Origin: an uncultured Bacteroidales bacterium
GTDB lineage: Bacteria > Bacteroidota > Bacteroidia > Bacteroidales > Salinivirgaceae
DNA length: 64,000 bases
Reading direction: 5' to 3'
NCBI GenBank assembly: GCA_937981765.1
Contig: CALJOM010000004.1
Coordinates: 62,001 to 126,000 of the forward strand
Under the pieces are notes generated by a model. The model was not told the origin of the DNA. It saw only the letters and a list, made by a program, of their open reading frames with translations, and searched no databases. A program made the translations under genes and the position numbers. Below are positions 55,188 through 63,744 of the stretch, piece after piece (positions within the stretch are counted from its first letter, which is position 1; each line of letters begins with the position of its first letter).

Positions 55188-55856
55188 ATGAAAAGAGTAG
55201 CGTTTACGTTTGTAATTATTGCCCTTATTAGCAGTGTTCACGGTCAATTGCTAAAATTTGGCATACGGGGAGGAGTAAGTTCTACCCAAGTTAAATTGTC
55301 GGATGCGGTTAACATTGTTTCAACTGCCAACGACACCATTATGCTTAGATTTGCATCAAATACGCCCATGGGGTTCCACTTTGGTGGTTTTATGCAAATT
55401 GGTATAGCCGGAATTTTCATTCAACCGGAGGTTTTGTTTGCCACAACCGGTGGTGAAGTTACTATCCGGGATGCTGTGACTCAGATTGAGAGATCTGCAA
55501 AACAAAGGGATTTACGTATCGATGTGCCTGTTTTAGTTGGAATGAAATTAGGTCCTGCTAGATTAGGTACTGGGCCGGTTGCCTCTTTTAATCTTTTAAC
55601 TAAAGATGAAGTAGCCGATATGGTTAGTGAACTTTCGGGTACCGGAACTTCTACAACAGCGGAAACAATTTTTAAGAAAGCTGTTTGGGGATGGCAAATT
55701 GGTGCCGGAGTAAATATTTTTGGTAAGATAGCTTTAGATGCAAAATATGAGTTTGGATTAAGCAAACTCGGCGATGGATTAAATATCGGTGGCCAGCGTT
55801 ATAATTTCAGTAAAAGAGCTAATCAGGCAATATTTTCTGTTGGATATATGTTTTAA
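55188..55856 (+). CDS. PorT-family outer-membrane beta-barrel protein
   Basis: A 222-residue protein with signal peptide MKRVAFTFVIIALISSVHGQ followed by a barrel pattern of alternating residues (FGIRGGVSSTQVKL, GFHFGGFMQIGIAGIFIQPEVLF, VLVGMKLGPARLGTGPVASFNLL, WQIGAGVNIFGKIALDAKYEFGL) that closes with AIFSVGYMF. It is a relative of the protein encoded upstream, though no detailed duplication is evident. Function unknown. Ended by a strong terminator. Confidence 0.83.
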   Translation: MKRVAFTFVIIALISSVHGQLLKFGIRGGVSSTQVKLSDAVNIVSTANDTIMLRFASNTPMGFHFGGFMQIGIAGIFIQPEVLFATTGGEVTIRDAVTQIERSAKQRDLRIDVPVLVGMKLGPARLGTGPVASFNLLTKDEVADMVSELSGTGTSTTAETIFKKAVWGWQIGAGVNIFGKIALDAKYEFGLSKLGDGLNIGGQRYNFSKRANQAIFSVGYMF

Positions 55857-55872
55857 AAATGCACTGTTTTTT

Positions 55873-55905
55873 AAAAATCCCGCAATAATTGCGGGATTTT
55901 TTTTT
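55873..55905 (+). terminator. Strong rho-independent terminator
   Basis: AAAAATCCCGCAA (55873-55885) pairs with TTGCGGGATTTTT (55889-55901) around a TAA loop, followed by more T. It ends the barrel-gene transcript. Confidence 0.9.
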
Positions 55906-55977
55906 GCGAATAATTTATAGTCCAACAGGGGTAAACGTATAAGAATGTTTCCATGAGCTTACTTAAATAAAAATCAG

Positions 55978-55985
55978 TAACTTTG
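55978..55985 (+). promoter_or_regulatory. Candidate promoter -7 box for ruvB
   Basis: TAACTTTG matches TAnnTTTG, 19 bases before the ATG at 56005. Confidence 0.5.
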
Positions 55986-56004
55986 CATATTCAACACTGC
56001 CGTC

Positions 56005-57030
56005 ATGCCGGAACCCTTTAACATACGAAACCCAAGGCAAACATCACAGGATATTGAAATCGACCAAAAGCTAAGGCCGTTATTGTTCGAGGATTTTAAA
56101 GGCCAAACCCACGTTTTGGAGAACCTGAAGGTGTTTGTTTCGGCTGCTCGGATGCGCGGCGAAGCGTTAGATCATGTGTTGTTGCACGGTCCCCCCGGCC
56201 TTGGTAAAACAACTTTATCGAATATCATTGCCAACGAACTGGGAGTTTCTCTAAAGATTACCTCGGGTCCTGTACTCGAAAAACCCGGTGACTTGGCGGG
56301 AATTTTAACTTCATTACAGGCTAACGATATACTTTTTATAGACGAAATTCACCGCCTAAACGCTGTGGTAGAGGAATATCTCTACTCTGCCATGGAGGAT
56401 TTCAGAATTGATATAGTTATTGACAAAGGTCCTGCAGCCCGTACCGTCCAACTTGGTTTAAATCCGTTTACACTTATAGGAGCCACTACGCGTAGTGGGC
56501 TTCTTACAGCCCCGTTACGTGCTCGTTTTGGGATAAACTGTCATTTAGAATATTATGACAACGATGTTATTGCCGGAATAATTAAACGCTCGGCTAAAAT
56601 ATTGAACGTTCCCATTGAGGATAATGCTGCAGAGGAAATAGCCCTGCGAAGTAGGGGAACCCCGAGAATTGCTAATGCCCTACTGCGTAGGGTTCGCGAT
56701 TTTGCCCAGGTTAAAGGAAGCGGTGTTATCGATAAAGAAATTGCAACTTACGCATTGGAAGCCTTGAATATTGACCGATTCGGGTTAGATGAAATGGACA
56801 ATAAAATTTTGACCACAATTATTGATAAATTTAACGGGGGTCCAGTTGGGCTAACAACTATTGCAACTGCTTTAAGCGAAGATCCCGGAACTCTTGAAGA
56901 GGTTTACGAACCCTTTCTTATTAAAGAGGGTTTTCTGAAACGAACACCACGAGGCAGAGAAGCTACTCCCTTGGCATACAAACATTTGGGTAGAAATTTT
57001 GGTTATCGGCAAAATTCTTTGTTTGATTGA
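56005..57030 (+). CDS. ruvB: Holliday junction branch-migration ATPase RuvB
   Basis: The AAA+ motor that works with RuvA and RuvC to process recombination junctions. The 341-residue protein has Walker [10 protein letters not shown] near 65, Walker B FIDEIHRL near 114, the sensor [18 protein letters not shown] near 160, the [17 protein letters not shown] block near 215 and the C-terminal winged-helix DNA-binding domain with [12 protein letters not shown]. The stop overlaps the queG start in TTGA. Third positions are G-rich compared with genes left of 50 kb. Confidence 0.98.
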   Translation: MPEPFNIRNPRQTSQDIEIDQKLRPLLFEDFKGQTHVLENLKVFVSAARMRGEALDHVLLHGPPGLGKTTLSNIIANELGVSLKITSGPVLEKPGDLAGILTSLQANDILFIDEIHRLNAVVEEYLYSAMEDFRIDIVIDKGPAARTVQLGLNPFTLIGATTRSGLLTAPLRARFGINCHLEYYDNDVIAGIIKRSAKILNVPIEDNAAEEIALRSRGTPRIANALLRRVRDFAQVKGSGVIDKEIATYALEALNIDRFGLDEMDNKILTTIIDKFNGGPVGLTTIATALSEDPGTLEEVYEPFLIKEGFLKRTPRGREATPLAYKHLGRNFGYRQNSLFD

Positions 57031-57956
57031 TAACTGACAATAACATTTTTACACAGGTAATTAAAGCCAAAGCCTTAGAGTTAGGTTTTGATGATTGCGG
57101 TGTTGCTTGTGTAGAGTATTATCCGGAATTGGAAAACCATTTTCGGTGGTGGCTGGAACAAGGCTATGCCGGCCAGATGGAATATATGTCGCAGACAGCA
57201 AACTTTCGAGCCAATGTAAAAAGTTATTTTCCCGAAGCAAGGTCGGTAATAGTTTTGGTAGCTTCATATCTTGTGGAAGATACTCCGGTAGAGTCGAGGT
57301 ACAAGGTGGCTAAATTTGCTAAGGTATCCGATTACCATTATGTTTTAAAGAGTAAACTTCAAGAACTTATTGGCTTTCTGGAGATTAAGTCTCCCGGCAG
57401 CAAAAACATCTACAGTGTTGATGCTCAGCCTGTTGCTGAACGTTTTTGGGCAGTAAAGGCTGGATTAGGTTTTCTGGGTCTGAACAGCATGTTTATTCAC
57501 CCAAAATTTGGCTCGCATGTGTTTTTGTGCACTGTAATTACTAGCATTGAACTCACACACGACGAGCTAAACACGGAAAGTTGTTACAGCTGTGGCAAGT
57601 GTATTGAATCGTGTCCAAACAATGCAATAGTAAAACCATTTTTTGTTGATGCTCGTAAGTGTATTTCCTACTTAACAATTGAGTATCGTGGTGATTTTGA
57701 TGAGACCAATCCGGTGGTTTTGAATTCATACCTATTTGGTTGCGATATTTGTAATGATGTTTGCCCGCATAATGCAGATGTAAGAAAATCTAACAATAAG
57801 TTGTTTCATTTGAAGAAACACGTTACCTATAGCGAAGAAGAGTGGGAACAAATGGGTTCGGCACAATTTAAACGAGAATTATCGAGCACACCATTACGAA
57901 GAGCCGGACTTCGTCTATTAAGGAGAAACATTCGTAAAATTAAACGAGAAAAATAA
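57027..57956 (+). CDS. queG: Epoxyqueuosine reductase
   Basis: A cobalamin-dependent iron-sulfur enzyme that makes queuosine from epoxyqueuosine in tRNA. The 309-residue protein has the [18 protein letters not shown] region near 150, two ferredoxin-like 4Fe-4S motifs in [12 protein letters not shown] and [11 protein letters not shown], and the [11 protein letters not shown] stretch. The start is TTG 57027, whose TTGA overlaps the ruvB stop; there is no early ATG. No other queuosine gene adjoins it. Confidence 0.94.
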   Translation: MITDNNIFTQVIKAKALELGFDDCGVACVEYYPELENHFRWWLEQGYAGQMEYMSQTANFRANVKSYFPEARSVIVLVASYLVEDTPVESRYKVAKFAKVSDYHYVLKSKLQELIGFLEIKSPGSKNIYSVDAQPVAERFWAVKAGLGFLGLNSMFIHPKFGSHVFLCTVITSIELTHDELNTESCYSCGKCIESCPNNAIVKPFFVDARKCISYLTIEYRGDFDETNPVVLNSYLFGCDICNDVCPHNADVRKSNNKLFHLKKHVTYSEEEWEQMGSAQFKRELSSTPLRRAGLRLLRRNIRKIKREK

Positions 57957-57961
57957 AATTG

Positions 57962-58999
57962 TTATAGTCTCTCCAATTTTTGGCAATGGTTATCGATAAG
58001 GTGGTCGTTGTCAAGGGGTATATTTCCCCAGTTTTTTTGTATGGTCTGAAATATTTCTTCTATTTCTTCAACCGATAATGTAGTCACCAATTTTAGCCGT
58101 GTTTCTTTGAAATTAGGCAGGCCTTTAAAATAGTTTCCAAAGTGTTGGCGCATTTCAAGTATTCCGTATTTTTCGCCTTTAAATTCGATGCTTTTATTTA
58201 AATGCATGCGGGCAATTTCAACTCTTTCGGTAACTGTAAGCGGAGGAAAAAGGGTACCGGTGTTCAGGAAATGGCGAATTTCTTTGAAAATCCATGGTTT
58301 ACCAATAGTTGCCCGACCAATCATAACTCCATCAACTCGATAGTGGTCAAAGGCACGAGCGGCGTCGTGAGGGGTTTTAATGTCGCCGTTTCCAACAATG
58401 GGAATGGTAATTTTTGGGTTGGCTTTTAATGCGCCAATAGGTTCCCAGTTGGCTACACCCCGGTAAAATTGCGAACGAGTACGGCCGTGAACGGTTAGCA
58501 TAGAAATCCCAACATCCTGGAGGCGCAGAGCAAGGTCATGGATAATAATCGAGCTATCGTCCCAACCGAGGCGGGTTTTCACGGTTACTGGTAGGGAAAC
58601 ATTTTTCGCCACTGCTTCTGAGATGGCAACCAGTAGCTCTGGGTTTTGAAGCATTCCTGCCCCAGCTCCTTTGGTGGCTATTTTTTTTACTGGGCAACCG
58701 AAATTCAGGTCGATAAAATCGGGTTCAAAGGTTTCTACAATTTTAGCGGCTTCTACCATGGTATGGAGATTGTTGCCAAAAATTTGAATGGCAACCGGCC
58801 GTTCATAGTCGAAAATTCGCGTCTTCCGCAGAGTTTTCTCACTTTCGCGGATTATTGCTTCGGAGGAAACAAATTCGGTGTACATTACATCAGCCCCGAA
58901 ATGCTTACACATGTACCGGAAGGTTAAGTCGGTAACATCCTCCATGGGCGCCAGAAACAGAGGTTTATCCGGTAGTTGAATACGGTTAAGGGCTATCAT
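57962..58999 (-). CDS. tRNA dihydrouridine synthase (DusB-like)
   Basis: A flavoprotein that reduces uridines in tRNA D-loops. About 345 residues from ATG 58999; the open frame goes on to 59191, but those 64 residues are not family-like and would overlap the CPBP gene, and the promoter box at 59015-59022 lies in them. Motifs are LAPMEDVTDLTFR, the catalytic Cys in NFGCPVKKIATKGAGAG, VKTRLGWD, TVHGRTRSQFYRG, GNGDIKT and GVMIGRATIGKPW. Convergent with queG. Confidence 0.94.
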   Translation of the reverse strand: MIALNRIQLPDKPLFLAPMEDVTDLTFRYMCKHFGADVMYTEFVSSEAIIRESEKTLRKTRIFDYERPVAIQIFGNNLHTMVEAAKIVETFEPDFIDLNFGCPVKKIATKGAGAGMLQNPELLVAISEAVAKNVSLPVTVKTRLGWDDSSIIIHDLALRLQDVGISMLTVHGRTRSQFYRGVANWEPIGALKANPKITIPIVGNGDIKTPHDAARAFDHYRVDGVMIGRATIGKPWIFKEIRHFLNTGTLFPPLTVTERVEIARMHLNKSIEFKGEKYGILEMRQHFGNYFKGLPNFKETRLKLVTTLSVEEIEEIFQTIQKNWGNIPLDNDHLIDNHCQKLERL

Positions 59000-59014
59000 G
59001 GTAAAAAATTTGTG

Positions 59015-59022
59015 CAAAGGTA
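59015..59022 (-). promoter_or_regulatory. Candidate promoter -7 box for the dus gene
   Basis: TACCTTTG on the minus strand matches TAnnTTTG and lies 15 bases before the ATG at 58999. A TTG is about 18 bases upstream. Confidence 0.5.
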
Positions 59023-59068
59023 GTAAATTCCAACTAGCTTCAATTATCGATATTTTTGGGAAAAAAGG

Positions 59069-59076
59069 TATTTTTG
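59069..59076 (+). promoter_or_regulatory. Candidate promoter -7 box for the CPBP protease
   Basis: TATTTTTG matches TAnnTTTG, 15 bases before ATG 59092. A second identical octamer lies at 59051-59058. The box supports 59092 over an upstream TTG start at 59056. Confidence 0.35.
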
Positions 59077-59091
59077 TCCAAAATAGCGAAT

Positions 59092-59952
59092 ATGTGCCAT
59101 AGAGATCAAGAGATCCATTCTTCGCTGGCGTTGATGGGTTGGTTGTTAGTTTTGTTTTTTTTGGCGGCAATTGTGGCCTCGGGAGTTGCAATGCTTATCT
59201 CGTGGATAGGAGTGCCGAATCCATGGGATAATTACCTAAGATTGGCATCTCAAACAGTTTTGATTTTTGGGATACCCTCGTTGGTTTTAGGAACTATCTA
59301 TGGTTATAACGAAATCATTAGGGCACCCAAAATTGATACTACATTTTGGAAAATGCTTCTGTGGATTTTAGTTGCATGGTTGTTAAGCCTATTTCCTGTT
59401 CAAACGTTGTGGGAAATTAACCGAAGCGTTTCTTTTCCGGACAGTTTAGCTGGTATTGAAAGCACTTTACGAAGAGTACAGGAGGAAAACGAGCAATTTG
59501 TGCTGAATTTGATTTGTAACAGCCACTTAGGCCATTTATGGATACTAATTATTGTGGTTGCCCTGTTGCCGGCTGTGTTTGAAGAGTGGTTTTTTAGGGG
59601 CTGTCTACAGGTATTCCTAACTAAGAAATTTGAAAAAAAGTGGACAGCCATTGTTATTACGGCGGGGGTATTTTCGGTTTTTCATGGTGAGTTTTTTTCG
59701 CTAATGCCCAGAATTTTTTTGGGTTTGGTTTTAGGATATCTATATTTTTATACCCAAAACCTCTTGTATCCTATAATAATGCATTTTGTGAATAACCTGG
59801 CAAGTATTGTAATACTTAAAGCCACAAAGCCGGAAAATATTGAAGAACTTTTTAAAGTTTCAGATATAGGTTTTTGGATGATTTTATCGATAGTTGGATT
59901 AGGAATTATGTTGGCTGTTTTTAAAAGAATAAAGGCTTTATGTTCTGAATAA
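59092..59952 (+). CDS. CPBP-family intramembrane metalloprotease (Abi/CaaX type)
   Basis: About 286 residues from ATG 59092, with seven or eight hydrophobic helices. The protease motifs are EEWFFRG (the EExxxR element), FHGEFF (the FxxxH-type histidine) and HFVNNL (HxxxN/B). Members cleave or process membrane-linked peptides, some in bacteriocin immunity; the role here is unknown. It begins 93 bases from the divergent dus gene. Convergent with the hypothetical gene, stops 4 bases apart. Confidence 0.87.
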   Translation: MCHRDQEIHSSLALMGWLLVLFFLAAIVASGVAMLISWIGVPNPWDNYLRLASQTVLIFGIPSLVLGTIYGYNEIIRAPKIDTTFWKMLLWILVAWLLSLFPVQTLWEINRSVSFPDSLAGIESTLRRVQEENEQFVLNLICNSHLGHLWILIIVVALLPAVFEEWFFRGCLQVFLTKKFEKKWTAIVITAGVFSVFHGEFFSLMPRIFLGLVLGYLYFYTQNLLYPIIMHFVNNLASIVILKATKPENIEELFKVSDIGFWMILSIVGLGIMLAVFKRIKALCSE

Positions 59953-59955
59953 CTG

Positions 59956-60672
59956 CTATTCGGCTTCTTTGGTGGCGAGCTTTTCTTTTTCTTCTTTACG
60001 ATAAACATATACAACTCCATACGTTGCGGCATTCTCGCGCATCTGCTCGGGCGAAAGGTTGGAGAAATAGGATTCTATCTGATTCCAAAGCTCGATAATA
60101 AGAGCATCTGCCTCTTTACGCATTTCGGCAACTTTTTCTGTAGCTCTTTTTGAAATTTCTTGTAAATTTTTTTGATTTCTGTAGACTCGTATATAATCTT
60201 CGTATTTTACTTTCACCAAGGCAGCCGTAGGATTTGTTATAGGACTGGCCCCGGTAGCTAATCGTTCTGCTTCGCCTTTAATAATTCGTTCGCCCCATGC
60301 GAGAATGTCGTTTTCGGAATTTAAAGCCGGCACGGTTTTATTGTTTACCCCTAGGCCATAGAATTTTCGAATTTCAGGTTTTAACTCCCCGCGGGCGATG
60401 GCAAGATTCATTACCTGAATAAAATGAGATATGTAGAGTTTGGCTTTTCTTAAACTTTCGGCATAGGCCTTACTGTTTTGGTTTTGGCGTCGAAAAGTTT
60501 CTCTCTGGTGGTCAACGGTTTGTTTAAACAAGGGTAGAAAAGCTCGAACTTTGAGCAGCATGCTTTGGCTAACGGCCAGTTTATTGACCGGAAAGTGATT
60601 CGACTGTTTCAAAACTTCGTTTAGTGCACGAATACGGGCCATGTCTGTATTGGGCAACCTACGATAGGGCAT
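59956..60672 (-). CDS. Conserved-looking hypothetical protein, helical
   Basis: I do not recognise this family. From ATG 60672 it has about 238 residues and is nearly all helix, rich in R, K, E and N, with no signal peptide or membrane helix (MPYRRLPNTDMARIRAL at the start, a KSEE-type tail). GERIIKGEAERLATGASPITNP near the middle is the least helical stretch. A role in nucleoid or cytoplasmic structure is only speculation. The frame extends to 60723, but the added residues look non-coding. Confidence 0.7.
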   Translation of the reverse strand: MPYRRLPNTDMARIRALNEVLKQSNHFPVNKLAVSQSMLLKVRAFLPLFKQTVDHQRETFRRQNQNSKAYAESLRKAKLYISHFIQVMNLAIARGELKPEIRKFYGLGVNNKTVPALNSENDILAWGERIIKGEAERLATGASPITNPTAALVKVKYEDYIRVYRNQKNLQEISKRATEKVAEMRKEADALIIELWNQIESYFSNLSPEQMRENAATYGVVYVYRKEEKEKLATKEAE

Positions 60673-60762
60673 AGTAAATAAATTTTGCTGCGAATATACA
60701 CATTTTTTCAAACAATACAACACCTTCGCAAACTTATTTTGTTAAAATTAAGTGGTTTAGAG

Positions 60763-62136
60763 TTAAAAGATGGGTGCTAGGTCTGTAAACACCGAGGGAT
60801 AAAGATGTTTGAAAATAAACACAAATAAAAGAATGATACTTAGGGGAAAAAAGGTTTTAAGGGGAATGTATTCCGATGGCCAAACAGAAAATTTTCTGTA
60901 AACGTAGGTTACTAACAGAATTTTTTCTATAAGAAACGAAATAAATGTTCCCATGGCTATTCCGGCGATTCCCCATATAGTTCCCAGCCAGAGGCTTAAC
61001 AGAATGTTACTCACAATTTCGCATATGGCAATCGGTATCAAAATGTTGTTATGCCTAAGGCCCAGAATTATAGTTTGGGGAAAAAGCAAGCGAGGAAGAA
61101 CCAATAAAAGATAAATGTCGAAAACTATGGCTGAACTGACAAATTCGGGGTTAAAAACATGAAAAAATAACCATTGGCTAGTTACCATCAATAGAATTGA
61201 AAGCGGAATCAAAGAAATTAGCAACCGTTGAGATTTAAAACGGATTTGCCGGATGCTCTCCGTTGAGGATGGATTGGCTGCCAAGAGGGGAACCATAGCG
61301 TTTCCCAATCCGGTGGCAAGAATGCTTGTTATGGGTAGCTCACGAGCTCCGTAGCGAAAAATAGCAAATGTCTGTTCATCAAACATAGCAGTTACAATGA
61401 TTCCGTCGATATACGTTCCGGATTCAGCAATTAATCCTGAGACGATAAGCGGAAGCGAGAATTTCGCATATTTTTTTATCCAGATCCAATCGGGATATGA
61501 TATTTCCGGGTGCCACAAAATATACAATGTGGCGCAGAAACGCAGGAATGAATAGAAAACCATTCCCAGAACCGCGCCTTCAATGGAGTGAAGCATAAGC
61601 AGGCCTAAAACTACGGAAAGGACTAAAAACAATGGGGTTAAAAAGCCGCTGTATATTAAGGGAATCTGTCGCTTTTGCAAAACAAACAGATATTCCAATA
61701 CCATAGAAGGTGTCCAGAATAATACGTAAATAGTAGAGCTGAGAATAATAAACAATCCGGAACCATTGTAAAAAAGATTGCAAAAATAGAGAATCATTGC
61801 TACAATGCCGACAATCAATGATAGGCCAATGAAAAGGTAGAATATTTGTGACATTTGTTTCTTAATGGAATTTGGATTGGAAGTATCGGCATAGCTGAGT
61901 ATGGCTTTGATAAAGGCATTTACCCAGAAAAAACTAAGCAACCCGGATAAAAATACGAAAAGCTCAAATTGTCCGATATCTGCCATGGGAAGGGTGGTTG
62001 AAAACCACCAATGCGATTTTGCAAGAAGAATAGACACCAATAACATTCCACCAAAACGACCTAATAAAAACACCTGTAAACCAAGCGTTTGGTTCTTTTC
62101 TAGGTTAGCGATAAGGCGTTTTAGAGAAGGAAGCAT
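60763..62136 (-). CDS. Oligosaccharide flippase (MOP superfamily)
   Basis: About 457 residues from ATG 62136, with some twelve hydrophobic helices and the paired-repeat layout of polysaccharide flippases such as Wzx. The longer frame to 62220 is less likely, as a promoter box lies inside it at 62182-62189. A conserved SGLIAESGTYIDGIIVTAMFDEQTFAIFRYGARE stretch is the usual helix 7 to 8 region, where the protein would handle a lipid-linked glycan. No glycosyltransferases are adjacent. It might flip the phosphonate-bearing polymer predicted from the operon at 22-30 kb, but distance makes that weak. Confidence 0.85.
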   Translation of the reverse strand: MLPSLKRLIANLEKNQTLGLQVFLLGRFGGMLLVSILLAKSHWWFSTTLPMADIGQFELFVFLSGLLSFFWVNAFIKAILSYADTSNPNSIKKQMSQIFYLFIGLSLIVGIVAMILYFCNLFYNGSGLFIILSSTIYVLFWTPSMVLEYLFVLQKRQIPLIYSGFLTPLFLVLSVVLGLLMLHSIEGAVLGMVFYSFLRFCATLYILWHPEISYPDWIWIKKYAKFSLPLIVSGLIAESGTYIDGIIVTAMFDEQTFAIFRYGARELPITSILATGLGNAMVPLLAANPSSTESIRQIRFKSQRLLISLIPLSILLMVTSQWLFFHVFNPEFVSSAIVFDIYLLLVLPRLLFPQTIILGLRHNNILIPIAICEIVSNILLSLWLGTIWGIAGIAMGTFISFLIEKILLVTYVYRKFSVWPSEYIPLKTFFPLSIILLFVFIFKHLYPSVFTDLAPIF

Positions 62137-62181
62137 TAGTTGAATAGTATTTTCCCCGTGATAATTTGGCAAAATATAAAA

Positions 62182-62189
62182 CAAAAGTA
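62182..62189 (-). promoter_or_regulatory. Candidate promoter -7 box for the flippase
   Basis: TACTTTTG on the minus strand matches TAnnTTTG, 45 bases before the ATG at 62136. It lies inside the longer frame and argues for the shorter start. Confidence 0.4.
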
Positions 62190-62327
62190 GTGTAAATATT
62201 TCAGAAATAAAGATTAGCACAATCGTAAATACGTTGGGAAATGTCTTTCAGATGAAAATTCTGATAATCGCTGCTGGTAAAATGATACAAAATTTGGATC
62301 GGGGTTGTCTAAAATTAAAGATAAATA

Positions 62328-62358
62328 TTGCAAAGATCAAATCTTTATATTATCTTTG
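62328..62358 (+). promoter_or_regulatory. tRNA-His promoter
   Basis: TTG at 62328-62330, a 20-bp spacer and TATCTTTG at 62351-62358 make a complete Bacteroidota promoter (TTG, TAnnTTTG), 12 bases before the tRNA. Confidence 0.7.
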
Positions 62359-62370
62359 CATCGTTAAAAT

Positions 62371-62445
62371 GGTGGATGTAGCTCAGTTGGTTAGAGTAGC
62401 GGATTGTGGTTCCGTTGGTCGTGGGTTCGAGTCCCATCTTCCACC
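62371..62445 (+). tRNA. tRNA-His (GTG anticodon)
   Basis: The sequence folds into a cloverleaf: acceptor GTGGATG with CTTCCAC, including an extra G at 62371 that would be G-1 opposite C73, the histidine identity pair. The D-arm is GCTC/GAGT, the anticodon stem GCGGA/TCCGT carries GTG, and the T-arm GTGGG/CCCAT has the TTCGAGT loop. The second acceptor pair from the T-side is a T-T mismatch. CCA is not encoded. A terminator follows directly. Confidence 0.95.
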
Positions 62446-62447
62446 CA

Positions 62448-62482
62448 AAAAAGCACACCGAATGCGGTGTGCTTTTTGTTTT
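62448..62482 (+). terminator. Rho-independent terminator after tRNA-His
   Basis: AAAAAGCACACCG (62448-62460) pairs with CGGTGTGCTTTTT (62465-62477) around AATG, followed by GTTTTTG. Confidence 0.9.
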
Positions 62483-62688
62483 TGTGTGCATGATGATTTG
62501 TTTTAGGGTGGATCTGGAAAAGAGGTGTAATTTTTAAGAATTCTTGGGGTGCAATATTAAATGATTGGATGCTGATAAGAAAAGCGTTTAGTATTCTTAT
62601 GTATTAATTTAATAATTTTTGGGGTATAAAAAACAATTTAAACTTTGAACGGTTTTTAATATAGCTAACTACCTAAAAATAACCAACT

Positions 62689-63744
62689 ATGAAAACAATA
62701 GTGTTATATGTTTTGGGATTTATTAGTGTAAATGTTTCAGGGCAAAATTATTGTTTGCGTTTTTTTGGTAATGGAACCAACGACATTGATCGAGTGAAAA
62801 TTCCTTTGGATAATCCCCACAGAGAAATAGACATAGGTTTAAGTTTTACGATTGAATTTCAGATTAAAGCCAATTTGGAAGATAATCCTTTGGGTGGTTC
62901 TGCTATCGAGGGTTATAATGACGATTGGACTTTAGGTCATATTATTATCGACCGTGACATTTATGGCGCAGGAGATTATGGCGATTACGGGATTTCTCTG
63001 GTGAGTGGTCGAATAGCCTTTGGTATTAACAATGGTTCGGATTCGTACACGATGATTAGTAATGCAATAGTTGCTGATGGAGATTGGCACTTTGTCGCTT
63101 TTACGCGCGATCATATTTCTGGGGAAATGAGAGTTTTTATTGATGGCAATTTAGATAAAGCCGTAATGAGTGGGATATTTGGCGATATTAGTTATCGAGA
63201 TGGCAGGAATACGGAGTGGCCTAATGATTCTTATTTAGTAATTGGTGCTGAAAAACACGATTATGACAATACAACCTATCCGTCGTTTAATGGATTTTTT
63301 GATGAGCTAAGATTTTCTGACATAGTTCGATATTCATCCAATTATACGCCTGTTATTCGCTTTAGTGGTGATCAAAACACCATTGCTCTTTATCATTTCG
63401 ACGAAGGTGAAGGGATTATCGTTCATGAGAGCAGCAATTCTCAAACGAGTTTGTTAAATGGAATTATCCATTTTGGAGGAAATCCGGCCGGGCCTTTATG
63501 GGTTTTGAATGATTTTCAATCCATTGTTGAAAAACCAAATAGCCTCAGGTGGTTTTATCCTAACCCAGTACAAAATTTTTTATTCGTAGAGCGATATGAT
63601 GGTGACTATTCAGAGATTTTTGATATTCTCGGAAATGTAGTTATCCGTTTTGATGGAAAATCGACAGATGTAAGCGGCTTAAAAGCCGGTATTTATTTTT
63701 TAAGGGTTGGGGACTTGAATTCAAGATTTGTTAAAATTCCATAA
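62689..63744 (+). CDS. LamG-domain protein with type IX secretion sorting signal
   Basis: A 351-residue predicted surface or secreted protein. A signal peptide (MKTIVLYVLGFISVNVSG) leads to a concanavalin A-like/LamG domain at about 25-245 (FTIEFQIKANL, DGDWHFVAFTRDHISGEMRVFIDG, GFFDELRFSDIVRYSS, TIALYHFDEGEG), typically binding carbohydrates. The last 80 residues form a type A sorting domain, with WFYPNPVQNFLFVE, IFDILGNVV and the ending SGLKAGIYFLRVG. That domain guides export through the type IX system, whose component PorQ is encoded at 1353. Ligand unknown. Confidence 0.9.
   Translation: MKTIVLYVLGFISVNVSGQNYCLRFFGNGTNDIDRVKIPLDNPHREIDIGLSFTIEFQIKANLEDNPLGGSAIEGYNDDWTLGHIIIDRDIYGAGDYGDYGISLVSGRIAFGINNGSDSYTMISNAIVADGDWHFVAFTRDHISGEMRVFIDGNLDKAVMSGIFGDISYRDGRNTEWPNDSYLVIGAEKHDYDNTTYPSFNGFFDELRFSDIVRYSSNYTPVIRFSGDQNTIALYHFDEGEGIIVHESSNSQTSLLNGIIHFGGNPAGPLWVLNDFQSIVEKPNSLRWFYPNPVQNFLFVERYDGDYSEIFDILGNVVIRFDGKSTDVSGLKAGIYFLRVGDLNSRFVKIP

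Noticed and set aside
59000-59191. N-terminal 64-residue extension of the dus gene
   Set aside because: Overlaps the CPBP gene and a promoter box, and the sequence is not family-like; ATG 58999 used instead.
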